A stretch of 64,000 nucleotides of DNA from Lachnoclostridium sp. UBA3262 (GTDB lineage Bacteria; Bacillota; Clostridia; Lachnospirales; Lachnospiraceae): contig DEUM01000027.1 of the NCBI GenBank assembly GCA_002362575.1, positions 1-64,000 of the forward strand, given 5' to 3'. How positions within the stretch are numbered: the stretch's first letter is position 1; each line of letters opens with the position of its first letter. This document shows positions 46,156 to 55,159 of the stretch, piece after piece. The notes beneath the pieces were generated by a model, which was not told the DNA's origin, made no database searches, and was given only the letters and a program-made list of their open reading frames with translations. The position numbers were made by a program, and so were the translations under genes.

Positions 46156-47808
46156 ATGATGAAAATAACATTGGAGAACGAAGCGATAACCTGTCCGGAG
46201 GGGACAACTTTATTTGAACTCAGTCAGAAATATCAAAAAAATTATGAATTTCCGATTATTGTGGCAAAATGCAATGGAATTATTCAGGAGCTGTATCATG
46301 AGGTGCCGGAGGGGAGCCATATTGAATTTTGTACGATAAATGATAATGACGGCGCCCGCGCATATGTCAGAGGAATGTCAATGATGCTCCTAAAGGCAGT
46401 CTATAAAGAGGTGCCAAGGGAAAAAATTGAACGGGTTTCGATTGAATTTTGTATCGACAGCGGATATTATTGCCAGATTCATGGGGATGTAGAAATTACC
46501 CCGGAGCTCCTTGAGTGTATCGAGGCGAGGATGAGAAAATATGTGGCAAAAGATATGCGTTTTGTAAAACGGGTTATCCGCACAAGGGATGCGAGAGAGC
46601 TTTTTGATTCCCTGCATATGCACGCAAAAAGTCTTTTGATGCAGTATCGGCGCAACTCCCGTATGACCGTCTACGACTTAGGTAAGTTTACGGACTACTA
46701 TTATGGGGCCATGCCGTATAGTACATCGGTTCTGAAATATTTCCGTTTGGAGCAGTATAAAGACGGTTTTGTATTTGTCATTCCGCACAAGGCGGCTCCG
46801 ACAACGATGCCGGAATTTAATCCGAGCAATAAGCTGTATAATACGATGCAGCAGACGAATGAGTGGAGCCAGAAGCTCCATGTTTCTACTGTCGGCGATT
46901 TGAATGAAGAAATTGTACACGGAAATTTTAAAGAGCTGATGCTTGTACAGGAGGCTCTGCATGAAAAGAGGATTGGCGATATTGCAGAGAGGATAGCCAA
47001 CGAGGGCTGCCGTATCGTAACGATTGCCGGACCATCTTCATCCGGAAAGACAACATTTTCCTACCGTCTATCGACACAGCTGAAAACGCTGGGGCTCAGA
47101 CCACATCCGATTGCACTGGATGATTATTTTGTCAATCGTGTCGATACGCCAAAGGATAAAAACGGTCAGTACGATTACGAGTGTCTTGAGGCAATTGACA
47201 CGAAGCAGTTTAACTCTGATTTGAATAATCTTCTGGAGGGAAAGGCAGTACAGCTTCCGACTTTTAATTTCATTACGGGATGCAGAGAGTATGAGAAGCC
47301 GCTGCTTCAGTTGGAAAAGGATGAAATTCTTGTGATAGAGGGAATTCATGGGTTGAACGATAAGCTGACCTATTCCATTCCGCAAGGAGAAAAATTTAAA
47401 ATCTATATCAGTGCATTGACGACAATGAATCTGGATGGGCATAACCGGATACCAACGACAGAGGGACGGCTGTTCCGGCGTATTATCCGGGATGCCAGAA
47501 CGAGAGGAAATTCGGCACAGAAAACAATATCTATGTGGAATTCTGTGCGCAACGGGGAGAATCAGAATATATTCCCATTTCAGGAGCAGGCAGACGCCAT
47601 GTTCAATTCTGCTCTCATATATGAATTGTCGGCAATGAAACTATATGCCGATCCGCTTTTATTTCAGGTTCCGGTGGATTGTCCGGAATACTCGGAAGCA
47701 CAGAGATTATTAAAATTCTTAGATTATTTCATTCCGATTGATCCGCATGAGGTTCCGTTAAATTCTATCTTGCGCGAATTTATCGGTGGTGGTATTCTAT
47801 TGGGGTGA
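46156..47808 (+). CDS. TGS/uridine-kinase-like nucleoside kinase fusion
   Basis: This 550-aa protein has an N-terminal TGS/ThrRS-like region (about 1-190, including 'RMVERV'-type editing-like elements 'NDNDGARAYVRG') joined to a P-loop kinase domain of the PRK/uridine kinase family with 'IAGPSSSGKTTFSYRLS' and 'HPIALDDYFVNR', 'VIEGIHGLND'. Firmicutes and Thermotogae carry such fusions annotated as nucleoside kinases; true substrate not certain. ggagg precedes ATG 46156 by 6 nt. It is 11 nt after trmK. Confidence 0.85.
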   Translation: MMKITLENEAITCPEGTTLFELSQKYQKNYEFPIIVAKCNGIIQELYHEVPEGSHIEFCTINDNDGARAYVRGMSMMLLKAVYKEVPREKIERVSIEFCIDSGYYCQIHGDVEITPELLECIEARMRKYVAKDMRFVKRVIRTRDARELFDSLHMHAKSLLMQYRRNSRMTVYDLGKFTDYYYGAMPYSTSVLKYFRLEQYKDGFVFVIPHKAAPTTMPEFNPSNKLYNTMQQTNEWSQKLHVSTVGDLNEEIVHGNFKELMLVQEALHEKRIGDIAERIANEGCRIVTIAGPSSSGKTTFSYRLSTQLKTLGLRPHPIALDDYFVNRVDTPKDKNGQYDYECLEAIDTKQFNSDLNNLLEGKAVQLPTFNFITGCREYEKPLLQLEKDEILVIEGIHGLNDKLTYSIPQGEKFKIYISALTTMNLDGHNRIPTTEGRLFRRIIRDARTRGNSAQKTISMWNSVRNGENQNIFPFQEQADAMFNSALIYELSAMKLYADPLLFQVPVDCPEYSEAQRLLKFLDYFIPIDPHEVPLNSILREFIGGGILLG

Positions 47809-47813
47809 GTGAT

Positions 47814-48175
47814 GAGCAGCACAGATGGCCGCGCCTGTTCAGACGAAAGGGAACAGGTGAGGAAAGTCCGGGCTTCACGGGGCAGGATGCCGGATAACGT
47901 CCGGTAGAGGCGACTCTCAGGCTAGTGCAACAGAAATAAACCGCCACTGTCCGGCAGGTTTCCTGCTGATAGTGGTAAGGGTGGAACGGCGAGGTAAGAG
48001 CTCACCGCCTTTCTGGTAACAGAAAGGGCATATGTAAACCCCATCCGAAGCAAGACCGAACAGGAGGCGATACGGCGGCCCGTCGTGCTTCCGGGTAGGT
48101 CGCTTGAGCCTGCTGGTAACAGCAGGACCAGATAGATGGCCATCCAACGACAGAACCCGGCTTACCGTGCTGCTC
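47814..48175 (+). ncRNA. rnpB: RNase P RNA (class A)
   Basis: This is the catalytic RNA that matures tRNA 5' ends. The terminal P1 helix is visible: gagcagcac (47814-47822) pairs with gtgctgctc (48167-48175). Conserved core blocks are present in order: gaggaaagtccgggct (about 47860), agtgcaacagaaa with ataaaccgcc, gtaagggtggaacgg, gagctcaccg, aaaccccatccgaagcaa, and the closing cagaacccggctta. It fills the 400-bp space between the nucleoside kinase and the HD gene, so that interval needs no protein gene. Confidence 0.95.
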
Positions 48176-48210
48176 ACACTTTTATAAGAATAGTGAAAGG
48201 GGAGCAGGAA

Positions 48211-48819
48211 ATGGACCGGTTAGAAAAGCAGATGAAATTTATTGAAGAACTGGATAAAAATAAAGGGATAGGACGCCAGACCTACATATTGGGGGGAGAG
48301 CGTAAGGAAAACGATGCCGAGCACATGTTTCACCTTGCAATTATGGCGGCGGTGCTGAGCGAACATGCGAATGAACCGGTTGACGTCTTAAAGGTAATGA
48401 CAATGGTTCTTGTTCACGATGCGGTGGAGATTGACGCGGGCGATACCTATGCCTATGACGAGGAAGGGAATGTTACCAAGAGAGAACGTGAGTGCAAGGC
48501 GGCAGACCGTATTTTTCATATTCTGCCACCAGACCAGGAAGAATATTTCCGTGGTTTATGGGAAGAATTTGAAGCAAATGAAACACCGGAGGCGCAGTTT
48601 GCCAATACGCTGGATAAGCTGCAGCCAACAATGTTAAACCATACTTCGGGAGGACGTGCATGGAAGGAGCATGGCGTGGCGGTCAGCCAGATATATAAAA
48701 GAAATGGCAGTACGGCGCTGGGTTCGGAAGTTTTGTGGAAATATGCAAGGGAGAATTTCATTGAACCCCATGTAGAAAAGCCGGGGAAGCCGGGAGAAAT
48801 TAAAGAGGATAGAACATGA
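48211..48819 (+). CDS. YfbR-like HD-domain nucleotidase
   Basis: This 202-aa HD protein has 'ENDAEHMFHLAI' (about 31-42), 'VLVHDAVEIDAGDTYAYD' and a late Asp in 'FANTLDKLQP', matching YfbR-type 5'-deoxynucleotidases. The start ATG 48211 has a ggggag site; earlier frame starts lie in the RNase P RNA. It overlaps the aminopeptidase gene by 4 nt. Confidence 0.85.
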   Translation: MDRLEKQMKFIEELDKNKGIGRQTYILGGERKENDAEHMFHLAIMAAVLSEHANEPVDVLKVMTMVLVHDAVEIDAGDTYAYDEEGNVTKRERECKAADRIFHILPPDQEEYFRGLWEEFEANETPEAQFANTLDKLQPTMLNHTSGGRAWKEHGVAVSQIYKRNGSTALGSEVLWKYARENFIEPHVEKPGKPGEIKEDRT

Positions 48820-50822
48820 ATATAATTGATGAGAGATATGAACTGGCAAAGGAAAGGATTTTCGAACTGCAAAGAGAGGCAGATGGGGAATTTTCTGACT
48901 ATATAAAGAATACAGCCGCCCTTTTCCAGACAGTAACAGAGGTATTCGAGGCAGACGGAACAGAGGTGTGTTCAGAGGAATGGAACAAGCGTCTGTATGC
49001 TGATATAGCGGGGGAGGCGTATGAGAGTTCATATGCAAACCCGGCGTATGCGGAGCAAAAGTTTGGGAAAACAATGGGTTCCTATTTATGCTGGTATTAT
49101 GCGCAGTTCCGCGATTCCATTGTGTCTGCCTATGAAAAGGAAAAAGAGGAAATCACGATTCTGATGGAGCTCTTTCTTCAGGAAGTATCGGTATTGCTTG
49201 AGGAGGAAGAAAAGGAGCGCTATCTGAAAGAGACGATGTATTATTTTGTGCATGACTATGATGAGAGCCGGATGGGAAAAAATATCTGCAAAATGTTGCT
49301 GCCAAACGAGGACGCATTGATATATGATATCGTGATGAACAGCAATTTTGGGGATGTCGGCTATCTATATCGTTATGGCGAATACATTACAGAAAACGAA
49401 AAGAAGATGGCGGCCTTTCTGGCAGAGCTGCCGGAGCAGACGCTTGCGGGTATGGCACGGACATATACAGAGGGCTACCGGAAGGGCTTTGAGGTGGCAG
49501 GAATTGATTTATCCGCGAAAAAGACAGTACAGATTCGTTATCATATAGGATTTGAACCGATGGTAAGGCAGGCGGTGCTGCAGTTTCGGGAAATGGGACT
49601 TGAGCCTGTATTTACACGAAGGACAAACACAAAAGCAATTGGTGTTGTCAGTACGTCTCCAAATAAGCAGTATCAGTACGACCATCGGTATGATGATGCA
49701 TTGTATCTGAATCATGCGCTAGTACAAAACCGGCTGACACTGGCAGAAAATATATTTGAGCGTTACCACGATGAGGCTTCGGAATATGCGGGTCCGGCAG
49801 TAATCGAGGTGTTCGGAGAGGACCTTTTTGTACCGGAGACAAAAAAAGAAAGCCCAGCTTATTCAAAGGAGCAGGAGAGGCTGTCAGTGGAATATACGAG
49901 AGATTATGCGCTGATACAGAATAAGTTTATCCCGCAGGATTCTTACAGCTTTACAATTATTGCCTATCCAGTTCCAGAGATTGGCCCGGATTTCGAAGAC
50001 ATTTTCCGTGCCACGGTGAAAGTAAATACACTGGATATGGAGAAATACAGACAGATTCAACAGAGGCTGATTGATGCGCTGGATGCGGGAGAGTATGTCA
50101 AGATAACCGGACGGGGTAAGAACCATACCGATATCCGAATCCAGCTCCATACGCTGGAAAAGCCGGAGGAGCAGACGAATTTTGAAAACTGCCTTGCGGA
50201 TGTCAATATCCCGGTCGGAGAAGTATTTACTTCTCCCGTGCTGACTGGAACGGAGGGAGTTCTTCATGTAACACAGGTTTACTTGAATGAATTGCGATAT
50301 GAAAATCTGGAATTTACGTTTCAGGATGGCATGGTAAGCGGGTATATGTGTACGAATTATGAGAATGAGGAAGAAAATAAAAAGTATATCCGGGAAAACA
50401 TCCTCCATAACCGTGACACCCTGCCGATTGGAGAATTTGCCATTGGAACAAATACGACGGCTTATGTTATGGGAAGGAAGTTTGGCATTGAGGCAAAGCT
50501 GCCGATTCTGATTGCTGAGAAGACAGGACCTCATTTTGCGCTTGGCGATACCTGTTATTCTATGAGTGAGGATGTTGTTTTGCATAATCCGGACGGAAAA
50601 GAAATTATTGCAAAAGAAAATGAGTGTTCTATGCTCCGGCATACGGATATCGGGAAGGCATACTTTAACTGTCACACTGATATAACGATTCCGTATGATG
50701 AGCTTGGCGATATCCTTGTCTTTACAAAAGAAGGGAAAACGATTACACTGATTAAGGATGGCAGGTTCGTCCTGTCCGGAACAGAGAGCTTAAATGATGT
50801 ATTAAATGAAATGGAATCTTAG
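48816..50822 (+). CDS. M29-type aminopeptidase with long N-terminal extension
   Basis: This 668-aa cytosolic metallopeptidase has a C-terminal half resembling thermophilic aminopeptidases (M29): 'GKNHTDIRIQL', 'NIPVGEVFTSPVL' with metal-ligand glutamates, 'NTTAYVMGRKFG', 'IAEKTGPHFALGDTC' and 'CHTDITIPYDELGD'. M29 enzymes are usually near 400 aa, and this one adds about 240 residues at the N-terminus ahead of the fold, as in a longer Clostridia subtype. It is coupled to the HD gene by an atga overlap. Confidence 0.82.
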   Translation: MNIIDERYELAKERIFELQREADGEFSDYIKNTAALFQTVTEVFEADGTEVCSEEWNKRLYADIAGEAYESSYANPAYAEQKFGKTMGSYLCWYYAQFRDSIVSAYEKEKEEITILMELFLQEVSVLLEEEEKERYLKETMYYFVHDYDESRMGKNICKMLLPNEDALIYDIVMNSNFGDVGYLYRYGEYITENEKKMAAFLAELPEQTLAGMARTYTEGYRKGFEVAGIDLSAKKTVQIRYHIGFEPMVRQAVLQFREMGLEPVFTRRTNTKAIGVVSTSPNKQYQYDHRYDDALYLNHALVQNRLTLAENIFERYHDEASEYAGPAVIEVFGEDLFVPETKKESPAYSKEQERLSVEYTRDYALIQNKFIPQDSYSFTIIAYPVPEIGPDFEDIFRATVKVNTLDMEKYRQIQQRLIDALDAGEYVKITGRGKNHTDIRIQLHTLEKPEEQTNFENCLADVNIPVGEVFTSPVLTGTEGVLHVTQVYLNELRYENLEFTFQDGMVSGYMCTNYENEEENKKYIRENILHNRDTLPIGEFAIGTNTTAYVMGRKFGIEAKLPILIAEKTGPHFALGDTCYSMSEDVVLHNPDGKEIIAKENECSMLRHTDIGKAYFNCHTDITIPYDELGDILVFTKEGKTITLIKDGRFVLSGTESLNDVLNEMES

Positions 50823-50852
50823 ATAAGAAAGGATACAAAGGAGGTTTTTATT

Positions 50853-51365
50853 ATGGCAAAGGTAGGAATTTTGATGGGAAGTGACTCAGACCTTCCGGTT
50901 ATGAAAAAAGCAGCAGATATGTTAGAAAAATTTGGCGTTGATTATGAAATGACAATTATTTCGGCACACCGTATGCCCGATATATTTGTGAATTATGCGT
51001 CGGGGGCAGAGGAGCGCGGCGTGGAGGTTATCATTGCCGGAGCGGGCGGCGCTGCTCATCTTCCGGGGATGTGTGCCGCTTTGTTCGACCTTCCGGTCAT
51101 TGGAATCCCAATTCACACAAAGAGCCTTGGCGGGGTTGACAGTCTGTACTCAATTGTACAGATGCCTTCTGGTATCCCGGTAGCTACGGTTGCTATTGAC
51201 GGCGCAGCCAATGCGGCTATTCTGGCGGCGAAGATTCTGGCTGTATCCGATAAAGAACTGAGGGGCAGATTAAAGGAATATAAAAAGGAAATGAAGGAAG
51301 GTGTCCTTGCGAAGGCAGACAAGTTGGAGAAGCTTGGTTACGAGAAATACATCCAGCAGATGTAA
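50853..51365 (+). CDS. purE: N5-carboxyaminoimidazole ribonucleotide mutase
   Basis: PurE moves the carboxyl group of N5-CAIR to form CAIR in purine synthesis. The 170-aa protein has 'MGSDSDLPVM' (8-17), 'ISAHRMPD' and 'AGAGGAAHLPGM' with the class I pattern. It stands alone without other pur genes, which usually cluster elsewhere. A strong ggagg site lies 9 nt upstream. Confidence 0.95.
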   Translation: MAKVGILMGSDSDLPVMKKAADMLEKFGVDYEMTIISAHRMPDIFVNYASGAEERGVEVIIAGAGGAAHLPGMCAALFDLPVIGIPIHTKSLGGVDSLYSIVQMPSGIPVATVAIDGAANAAILAAKILAVSDKELRGRLKEYKKEMKEGVLAKADKLEKLGYEKYIQQM

Positions 51366-51386
51366 CTGCCCGCCTCCGCAGGGAAT

Positions 51387-52595
51387 CTATTCTACCATAA
51401 ACAATTTTTTTATTGATAGTATCAGAAAGTCGGTATAGCCGGCTTTCTTTGCTTCCTGCTGGGAAAGTATTGGTACGGAGCCGAGTTCCTTTCCCTCGTA
51501 TGTGTAGGTGATAGAGCCGATTTCTGTCCCGCTTTTTACCGGAGCTGTGACGTCATGGTAGAGAACCTTTTTTTGAATTTTAGCCTTGTCGAACTCTGAA
51601 GTGAAGGTATGGGAAAATTTTCCTTTTGGATAAACTGCTATCACAGAAGGAATTCCACCTTTGACGGAGAGTGGCTCAAAATTCATGTCGGCAAAATCAT
51701 CCTCATAAACGGAGCAATTTGCAAAGCCGTAGTCAAGGAGTGCCTGTGCTTCACTAAAGCGGACTTTGTGGTCCGGCGCCGCCATGATAACGGCAATCAG
51801 ATTCATTCCATCCCGCTTGGCAGTAGCGCTCAGACAGTATTTTGCTTTGCTTGTCGAACCGGTTTTTAACCCGGTGATACCGTCATAAAACCTTACGAGT
51901 TTATTTGTATTTGTCAGGCCGAAAGTGCTTTCTCCCTTTTTGGTCTTGTGGACGATAGAATCCATCCATACGGTTGAGTAGTTTGATATCTGAGGATGTT
52001 TCATAATCAGTTCCCGCGACATCAGGGCGACGTCATAGGCGCTGGAGTAATGCCCGGACTTGATATCGTCATCCAGACCGCTGCAGTTTTTAAACTGAGT
52101 ATGTTTCATGCCAAGTTCCTTTGCCTTTTTATTCATCAGTTTCACAAAATTCTGTTCTGAGCCGGCCACTTTTTCCGCCATAGCCACAGCAGCGTCATTC
52201 GCACTCGCAATGCTGATGCACTTAATCATTGTATTGACGGTCTGTGTCTCATGGGGTTCTAAAAATACCTGTGAACCTCCCATGCTGGCTGCATATTCAC
52301 TGACACTGACTTCGTCTTCCAGAGAAATTTTGCCCTGATCAATCGCATCGAAAATCAGTGTGAGTGTCATAATCTTTGTTATGCTGGCTGGCACCAGTTC
52401 GGTATCTTTGCCTTTTTCGTATAATATTTCTCCGGTATCTCCCTCAATGAGAACGGCTGATTTTGCGGTTATATTGACAGCAGAACCAGTGGCAGTCTCT
52501 GCAAAAGAGCGGGGCGCAGTAGTAAGCGGAATACAAACAACGGTGCAGAGAATGAGTCCCGCAATATAGAATATTTTACATGTGACGGCTTTCAT
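51387..52595 (-). CDS. dacF: D-alanyl-D-alanine carboxypeptidase (DacF-type PBP)
   Basis: This exported low-molecular-weight penicillin-binding protein trims the terminal D-Ala of peptidoglycan pentapeptides. It is 402 aa. It has a signal peptide (about 8-30), the SxxK motif in 'ASITKIMTL', SxN in 'SASANDAAV'-like 'SIASANDAA', and KTG in 'GLKTGSTSKA'. A C-terminal beta domain (about 285-380) and a final amphipathic helix follow. GGAGG 5 nt before ATG 52595 fixes the start. Confidence 0.93.
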   Translation of the reverse strand: MKAVTCKIFYIAGLILCTVVCIPLTTAPRSFAETATGSAVNITAKSAVLIEGDTGEILYEKGKDTELVPASITKIMTLTLIFDAIDQGKISLEDEVSVSEYAASMGGSQVFLEPHETQTVNTMIKCISIASANDAAVAMAEKVAGSEQNFVKLMNKKAKELGMKHTQFKNCSGLDDDIKSGHYSSAYDVALMSRELIMKHPQISNYSTVWMDSIVHKTKKGESTFGLTNTNKLVRFYDGITGLKTGSTSKAKYCLSATAKRDGMNLIAVIMAAPDHKVRFSEAQALLDYGFANCSVYEDDFADMNFEPLSVKGGIPSVIAVYPKGKFSHTFTSEFDKAKIQKKVLYHDVTAPVKSGTEIGSITYTYEGKELGSVPILSQQEAKKAGYTDFLILSIKKLFMVE

Positions 52596-52661
52596 AATGA
52601 CCTCCATCCCAGAATTCAGTGCTATAGTCTATTGTTATGTGATGTCCGGGCTGTTTATGAC

Positions 52662-52689
52662 AGTATATTTCGCCTTGTAAGATTGACAA
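52662..52689 (-). promoter_or_regulatory. dacF promoter
   Basis: On the minus strand, TTGTCA (plus positions 52684-52689) and TATACT (52662-52667) are 16 bp apart. Its -35 lies over the -35 of the divergent metallophosphoesterase promoter. Confidence 0.55.
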
Positions 52690-52711
52690 AAGGACATTCG
52701 TTCTTTATCAT
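52683..52711 (+). promoter_or_regulatory. Metallophosphoesterase gene promoter
   Basis: TTGACA (52683-52688) and TATCAT (52706-52711) are 17 bp apart, 20 nt before the ribosome site. Confidence 0.65.
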
Positions 52712-52731
52712 ATAAATGAATGGAGGAATTT

Positions 52732-53565
52732 ATGTATATTGGAATCGGCATTGTCCTGATAGCAGGACTTTTTCTCTTATATGGTTTTTGTGGAAATTAT
52801 TTATTAACAACAGAGCAGTACCAGCTTTCTTCCGGAAAGTTAGAGAAGGATACGGTAATGGTTCTTTTGACGGATTTACATACCTGTTCCCACGGCAGGA
52901 AAAATGAAAAGCTGCTGCAAAAGATTAAGGAGAGCAGGGCAGATTTTATCTGTATTGCCGGGGATATGGTAGTAAAGAACGGAAAACGAACGGCAGAGGT
53001 CGTTTCTTTCATAAAAAAGCTGGTGGTGGAGTATCCGGTCTATTACTCGCCGGGCAATCATGAGATACGGATGCCGGAGTACGAAAAATATCGTGAGGAA
53101 CTTCGAAGGGCGGGAGTGATATATCTGGAAAATGAAAGTGTGGAGACGGCGGGAGGAATCTGTATTACCGGGTTAGATTTGCCGGAATACTGGTATCATA
53201 AGGTATGGCAGAAACGGGAGTTTACCGTTTCGGAGATGACGCACTTGCTTGGAAAATGCAGGCAGGACTGCTATACTGTCCTGTTAGCACATAACCCGGA
53301 GTATTTCAGGCAGTACGCCGGATGGGGGGCAGATTTGACACTCAGTGGCCATCTGCACGGAGGAATCGCAAGGCTTCCTTTCTTAGGAGGGGTGATATCG
53401 CCTTCATTGCGGTTGTTTCCGGCGTATGACGCAGGAAAGTTTGAAAGACAGGGACGCTACATGATTGTCAGCCGGGGGTTAGGTCTGCATCATATTAAAC
53501 TGCGTTTTTTTAACCGTCCGGAAGTCAGTGTGATAAATTTGACTTGCCATTTAAAGAGAAAATAG
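52732..53565 (+). CDS. Membrane-anchored metallophosphoesterase
   Basis: This 277-aa calcineurin-like phosphoesterase has an N-terminal membrane helix (about 3-20). Metal-binding motifs are 'LTDLHTCSHG', 'IAGDMVVKNG', 'YSPGNHE', a late 'LLAHNPE' and 'LSGHLHGG'. It is YkuE-like, a family acting on membrane-linked phosphate substrates such as UDP-sugar-lipids; substrate not proven. ATG 52732 has ggagg 5 nt upstream. Confidence 0.88.
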   Translation: MYIGIGIVLIAGLFLLYGFCGNYLLTTEQYQLSSGKLEKDTVMVLLTDLHTCSHGRKNEKLLQKIKESRADFICIAGDMVVKNGKRTAEVVSFIKKLVVEYPVYYSPGNHEIRMPEYEKYREELRRAGVIYLENESVETAGGICITGLDLPEYWYHKVWQKREFTVSEMTHLLGKCRQDCYTVLLAHNPEYFRQYAGWGADLTLSGHLHGGIARLPFLGGVISPSLRLFPAYDAGKFERQGRYMIVSRGLGLHHIKLRFFNRPEVSVINLTCHLKRK

Positions 53566-53572
53566 GTAGAAT
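53544..53572 (+). promoter_or_regulatory. Candidate scpAB promoter
   Basis: TTGCCA (53544-53549) and TAGAAT (53567-53572) are 17 bp apart, overlapping the end of the metallophosphoesterase gene. Confidence 0.45.
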
Positions 53573-53620
53573 AGATTTGATTGCGAACGATACAATGGAT
53601 GCTTTAGAACGGAGGGAAAC

Positions 53621-54376
53621 ATGGGAATACAGGTAAAGCTGGAAGCGTTTGACGGACCGTTGGACCTTCTGCTCCATCTGATAGAAAAAAATAAAGTTGA
53701 TATCTTTGATATTCCGATTGTCCTCATTACGGAACAGTATCTAGAGTATGTCAGTAATATGGACGCCAAAAATATGGATGTGATGAGTGAGTTTCTTGTG
53801 ATGGCGGCAACGCTTGTGCGCATTAAGTCAAAAATGCTTCTTCCGAAAGAAGAGGAGGAAGAAGAGGAGGAGGAAGATCCAAGGCAGGAGCTTGTTGAAC
53901 GTCTGTTGGAATATAAAATGTATAAATATGCCTCCTATGAGCTGAAGGATAAGCAGTATGATGCGGCGAAGGTTTTTTATAAAGAGCCTTCCATACCAGA
54001 GGAGATAAAAAATTACAAAGAAGATATTGATTTTGATGAATTGCTGGCGGAGGTCACCTTGTCAAAGCTGCAGGATATTTTTGATTCAGTCATGCAAAAA
54101 CAGGTGGATAAGATTGATCCAATCCGCAGCAAGTTTGGCGAAATAGAAAAGGAAGAAATCAACATTGAAGACCAGATGATTTTTGTAGAGGAATACGCTA
54201 TGCTCCACGGTACATTCAGTTTTCGCAGCCTGTTGGAAAACGGTTCGGGCAAGGGGTATGTGATAGTAACCTTTTTAAGTGTCCTTGAGATGATGAGGAC
54301 GGGTACACTGCAGATTGAACAGGAAAATTTATTTGACGATATACGGATTACCTACCGGAAAAATACAGAAAAATAA
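53621..54376 (+). CDS. scpA: Segregation and condensation protein A
   Basis: This kleisin subunit of the SMC-ScpAB condensin compacts and segregates the chromosome. The 251-aa protein has the N-terminal signature 'LEAFDGPLDLLLHLIEKNKV' (7-26) and an acidic Glu-run (about 77-87). The C-terminal winged-helix part is 'FLSVLEMMRTGTL'. scpB follows after 55 nt (to ATG) as a separate gene in the same unit. Confidence 0.93.
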   Translation: MGIQVKLEAFDGPLDLLLHLIEKNKVDIFDIPIVLITEQYLEYVSNMDAKNMDVMSEFLVMAATLVRIKSKMLLPKEEEEEEEEEDPRQELVERLLEYKMYKYASYELKDKQYDAAKVFYKEPSIPEEIKNYKEDIDFDELLAEVTLSKLQDIFDSVMQKQVDKIDPIRSKFGEIEKEEINIEDQMIFVEEYAMLHGTFSFRSLLENGSGKGYVIVTFLSVLEMMRTGTLQIEQENLFDDIRITYRKNTEK

Positions 54377-54437
54377 GTGCGGCAGGTATGAGTCGGCGGT
54401 ATTCTTTTGAAAGCCGCGGCAGAATTGGAGGATGAGA

Positions 54438-55019
54438 TTGAATATCAAGAAGCTGGAAGCAGTAGTAGAAGCGATTTTATTTACAATGGGCGAGGCGGTT
54501 GAGATTGAACGGCTCGCGGCGGCGGTAGAACATGACGAGGATACGGTAAGGAAAATTATCCGTAGTATGATGACGCGCTATGAGGAGGAAGACAGGGGGA
54601 TTCATCTGATTGAGCTGGACGGCTCATTTCAGCTTTGTACAAAGCCGGAAATGTATGAATATCTGATTAAGGTGGCGCATATCCCGAAAAAGCATGTGCT
54701 GACGGATGTTCTTCTAGAGACACTTTCTATAATTGCCTATAAGCAGCCGATTACCCGGCTGGAAATTGAAAAAATCCGGGGAGTGTCATGTGACCATGCA
54801 GTCAATAAACTTGTGGAGTATGGGCTGATTTGTGAGGCGGGGCGTCTGGATGCACCGGGCAGGCCAATTTTATTTGCAACGACCGAGGAGTTTTTAAGAT
54901 ATTTTGGAATTGAGTCGCTGGAGGATTTGCCAATTCTGAATCAGGAAACGATTGAGGACTTCAAGGAGGAGGCAGAGCGGGAGGTTCTGGATGAATTGAA
55001 TAAGGGTGAGGGCAAATGA
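54438..55019 (+). CDS. scpB: Segregation and condensation protein B
   Basis: ScpB is the winged-helix kite partner of ScpA. It is 193 aa from TTG 54438, with 'KLEAVVEAILFTMGEAV' at the start and 'LSIIAYKQPITRLEIEKIRG' in the core. The only ribosome site, ggagg, touches the in-frame ATG 54432, leaving no spacing, and sits 6 nt before TTG 54438. So TTG is the likelier start, although the ATG cannot be excluded. Confidence 0.9.
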   Translation: MNIKKLEAVVEAILFTMGEAVEIERLAAAVEHDEDTVRKIIRSMMTRYEEEDRGIHLIELDGSFQLCTKPEMYEYLIKVAHIPKKHVLTDVLLETLSIIAYKQPITRLEIEKIRGVSCDHAVNKLVEYGLICEAGRLDAPGRPILFATTEEFLRYFGIESLEDLPILNQETIEDFKEEAEREVLDELNKGEGK

Positions 55020-55048
55020 AAATGATTTAAGGGAAAGAAAATAGGGGC

Positions 55049-55077
55049 TTGCATTTTATTATTGCATAGTATATAAT
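55049..55077 (+). promoter_or_regulatory. gltB promoter
   Basis: TTGCAT (55049-55054) and TATAAT (55072-55077) are 17 bp apart. Transcription would start near 55084, directly ahead of a terminator hairpin. Confidence 0.7.
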
Positions 55078-55093
55078 AGCTAAAGACAAAGGT

Positions 55094-55135
55094 GTCAAAA
55101 GAGTACGGAAAGTGTACCCTTTTGGCGCTTTTTTT
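55094..55135 (+). terminator. Intrinsic terminator in the gltB leader
   Basis: Arms 55094-55106 and 55114-55126 form a 13-position stem (one a.c mismatch and one t.g wobble). GC and a seven-T run (55129-55135) follow. It lies after the gltB promoter and about 12 nt before the gltB ribosome site, so it may act as an attenuator, or simply end scpAB if the promoter call is wrong. Confidence 0.75.
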
Positions 55136-55159
55136 AGTTAGAAGCAAGGAGGATTTCAG

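Noticed and set aside
47917..48177. Open frames on the minus strand and the upstream extension of the HD gene over 47814-48175
   Set aside because: This interval is the RNase P RNA gene, so the frames are chance.
51366..51386. Search for a terminator between the convergent purE and dacF genes
   Set aside because: Only a short GC-rich stretch without a convincing stem and T-tract is present.
55085..55096. gac-aaaggt-gtc, a hexaloop with A1 and G4 overlapping the gltB leader terminator, like an ANTAR target hairpin
   Set aside because: The stem is only 3 bp and the predicted transcription start leaves no room for the required first hexaloop, so it is not enough to call an ANTAR site.
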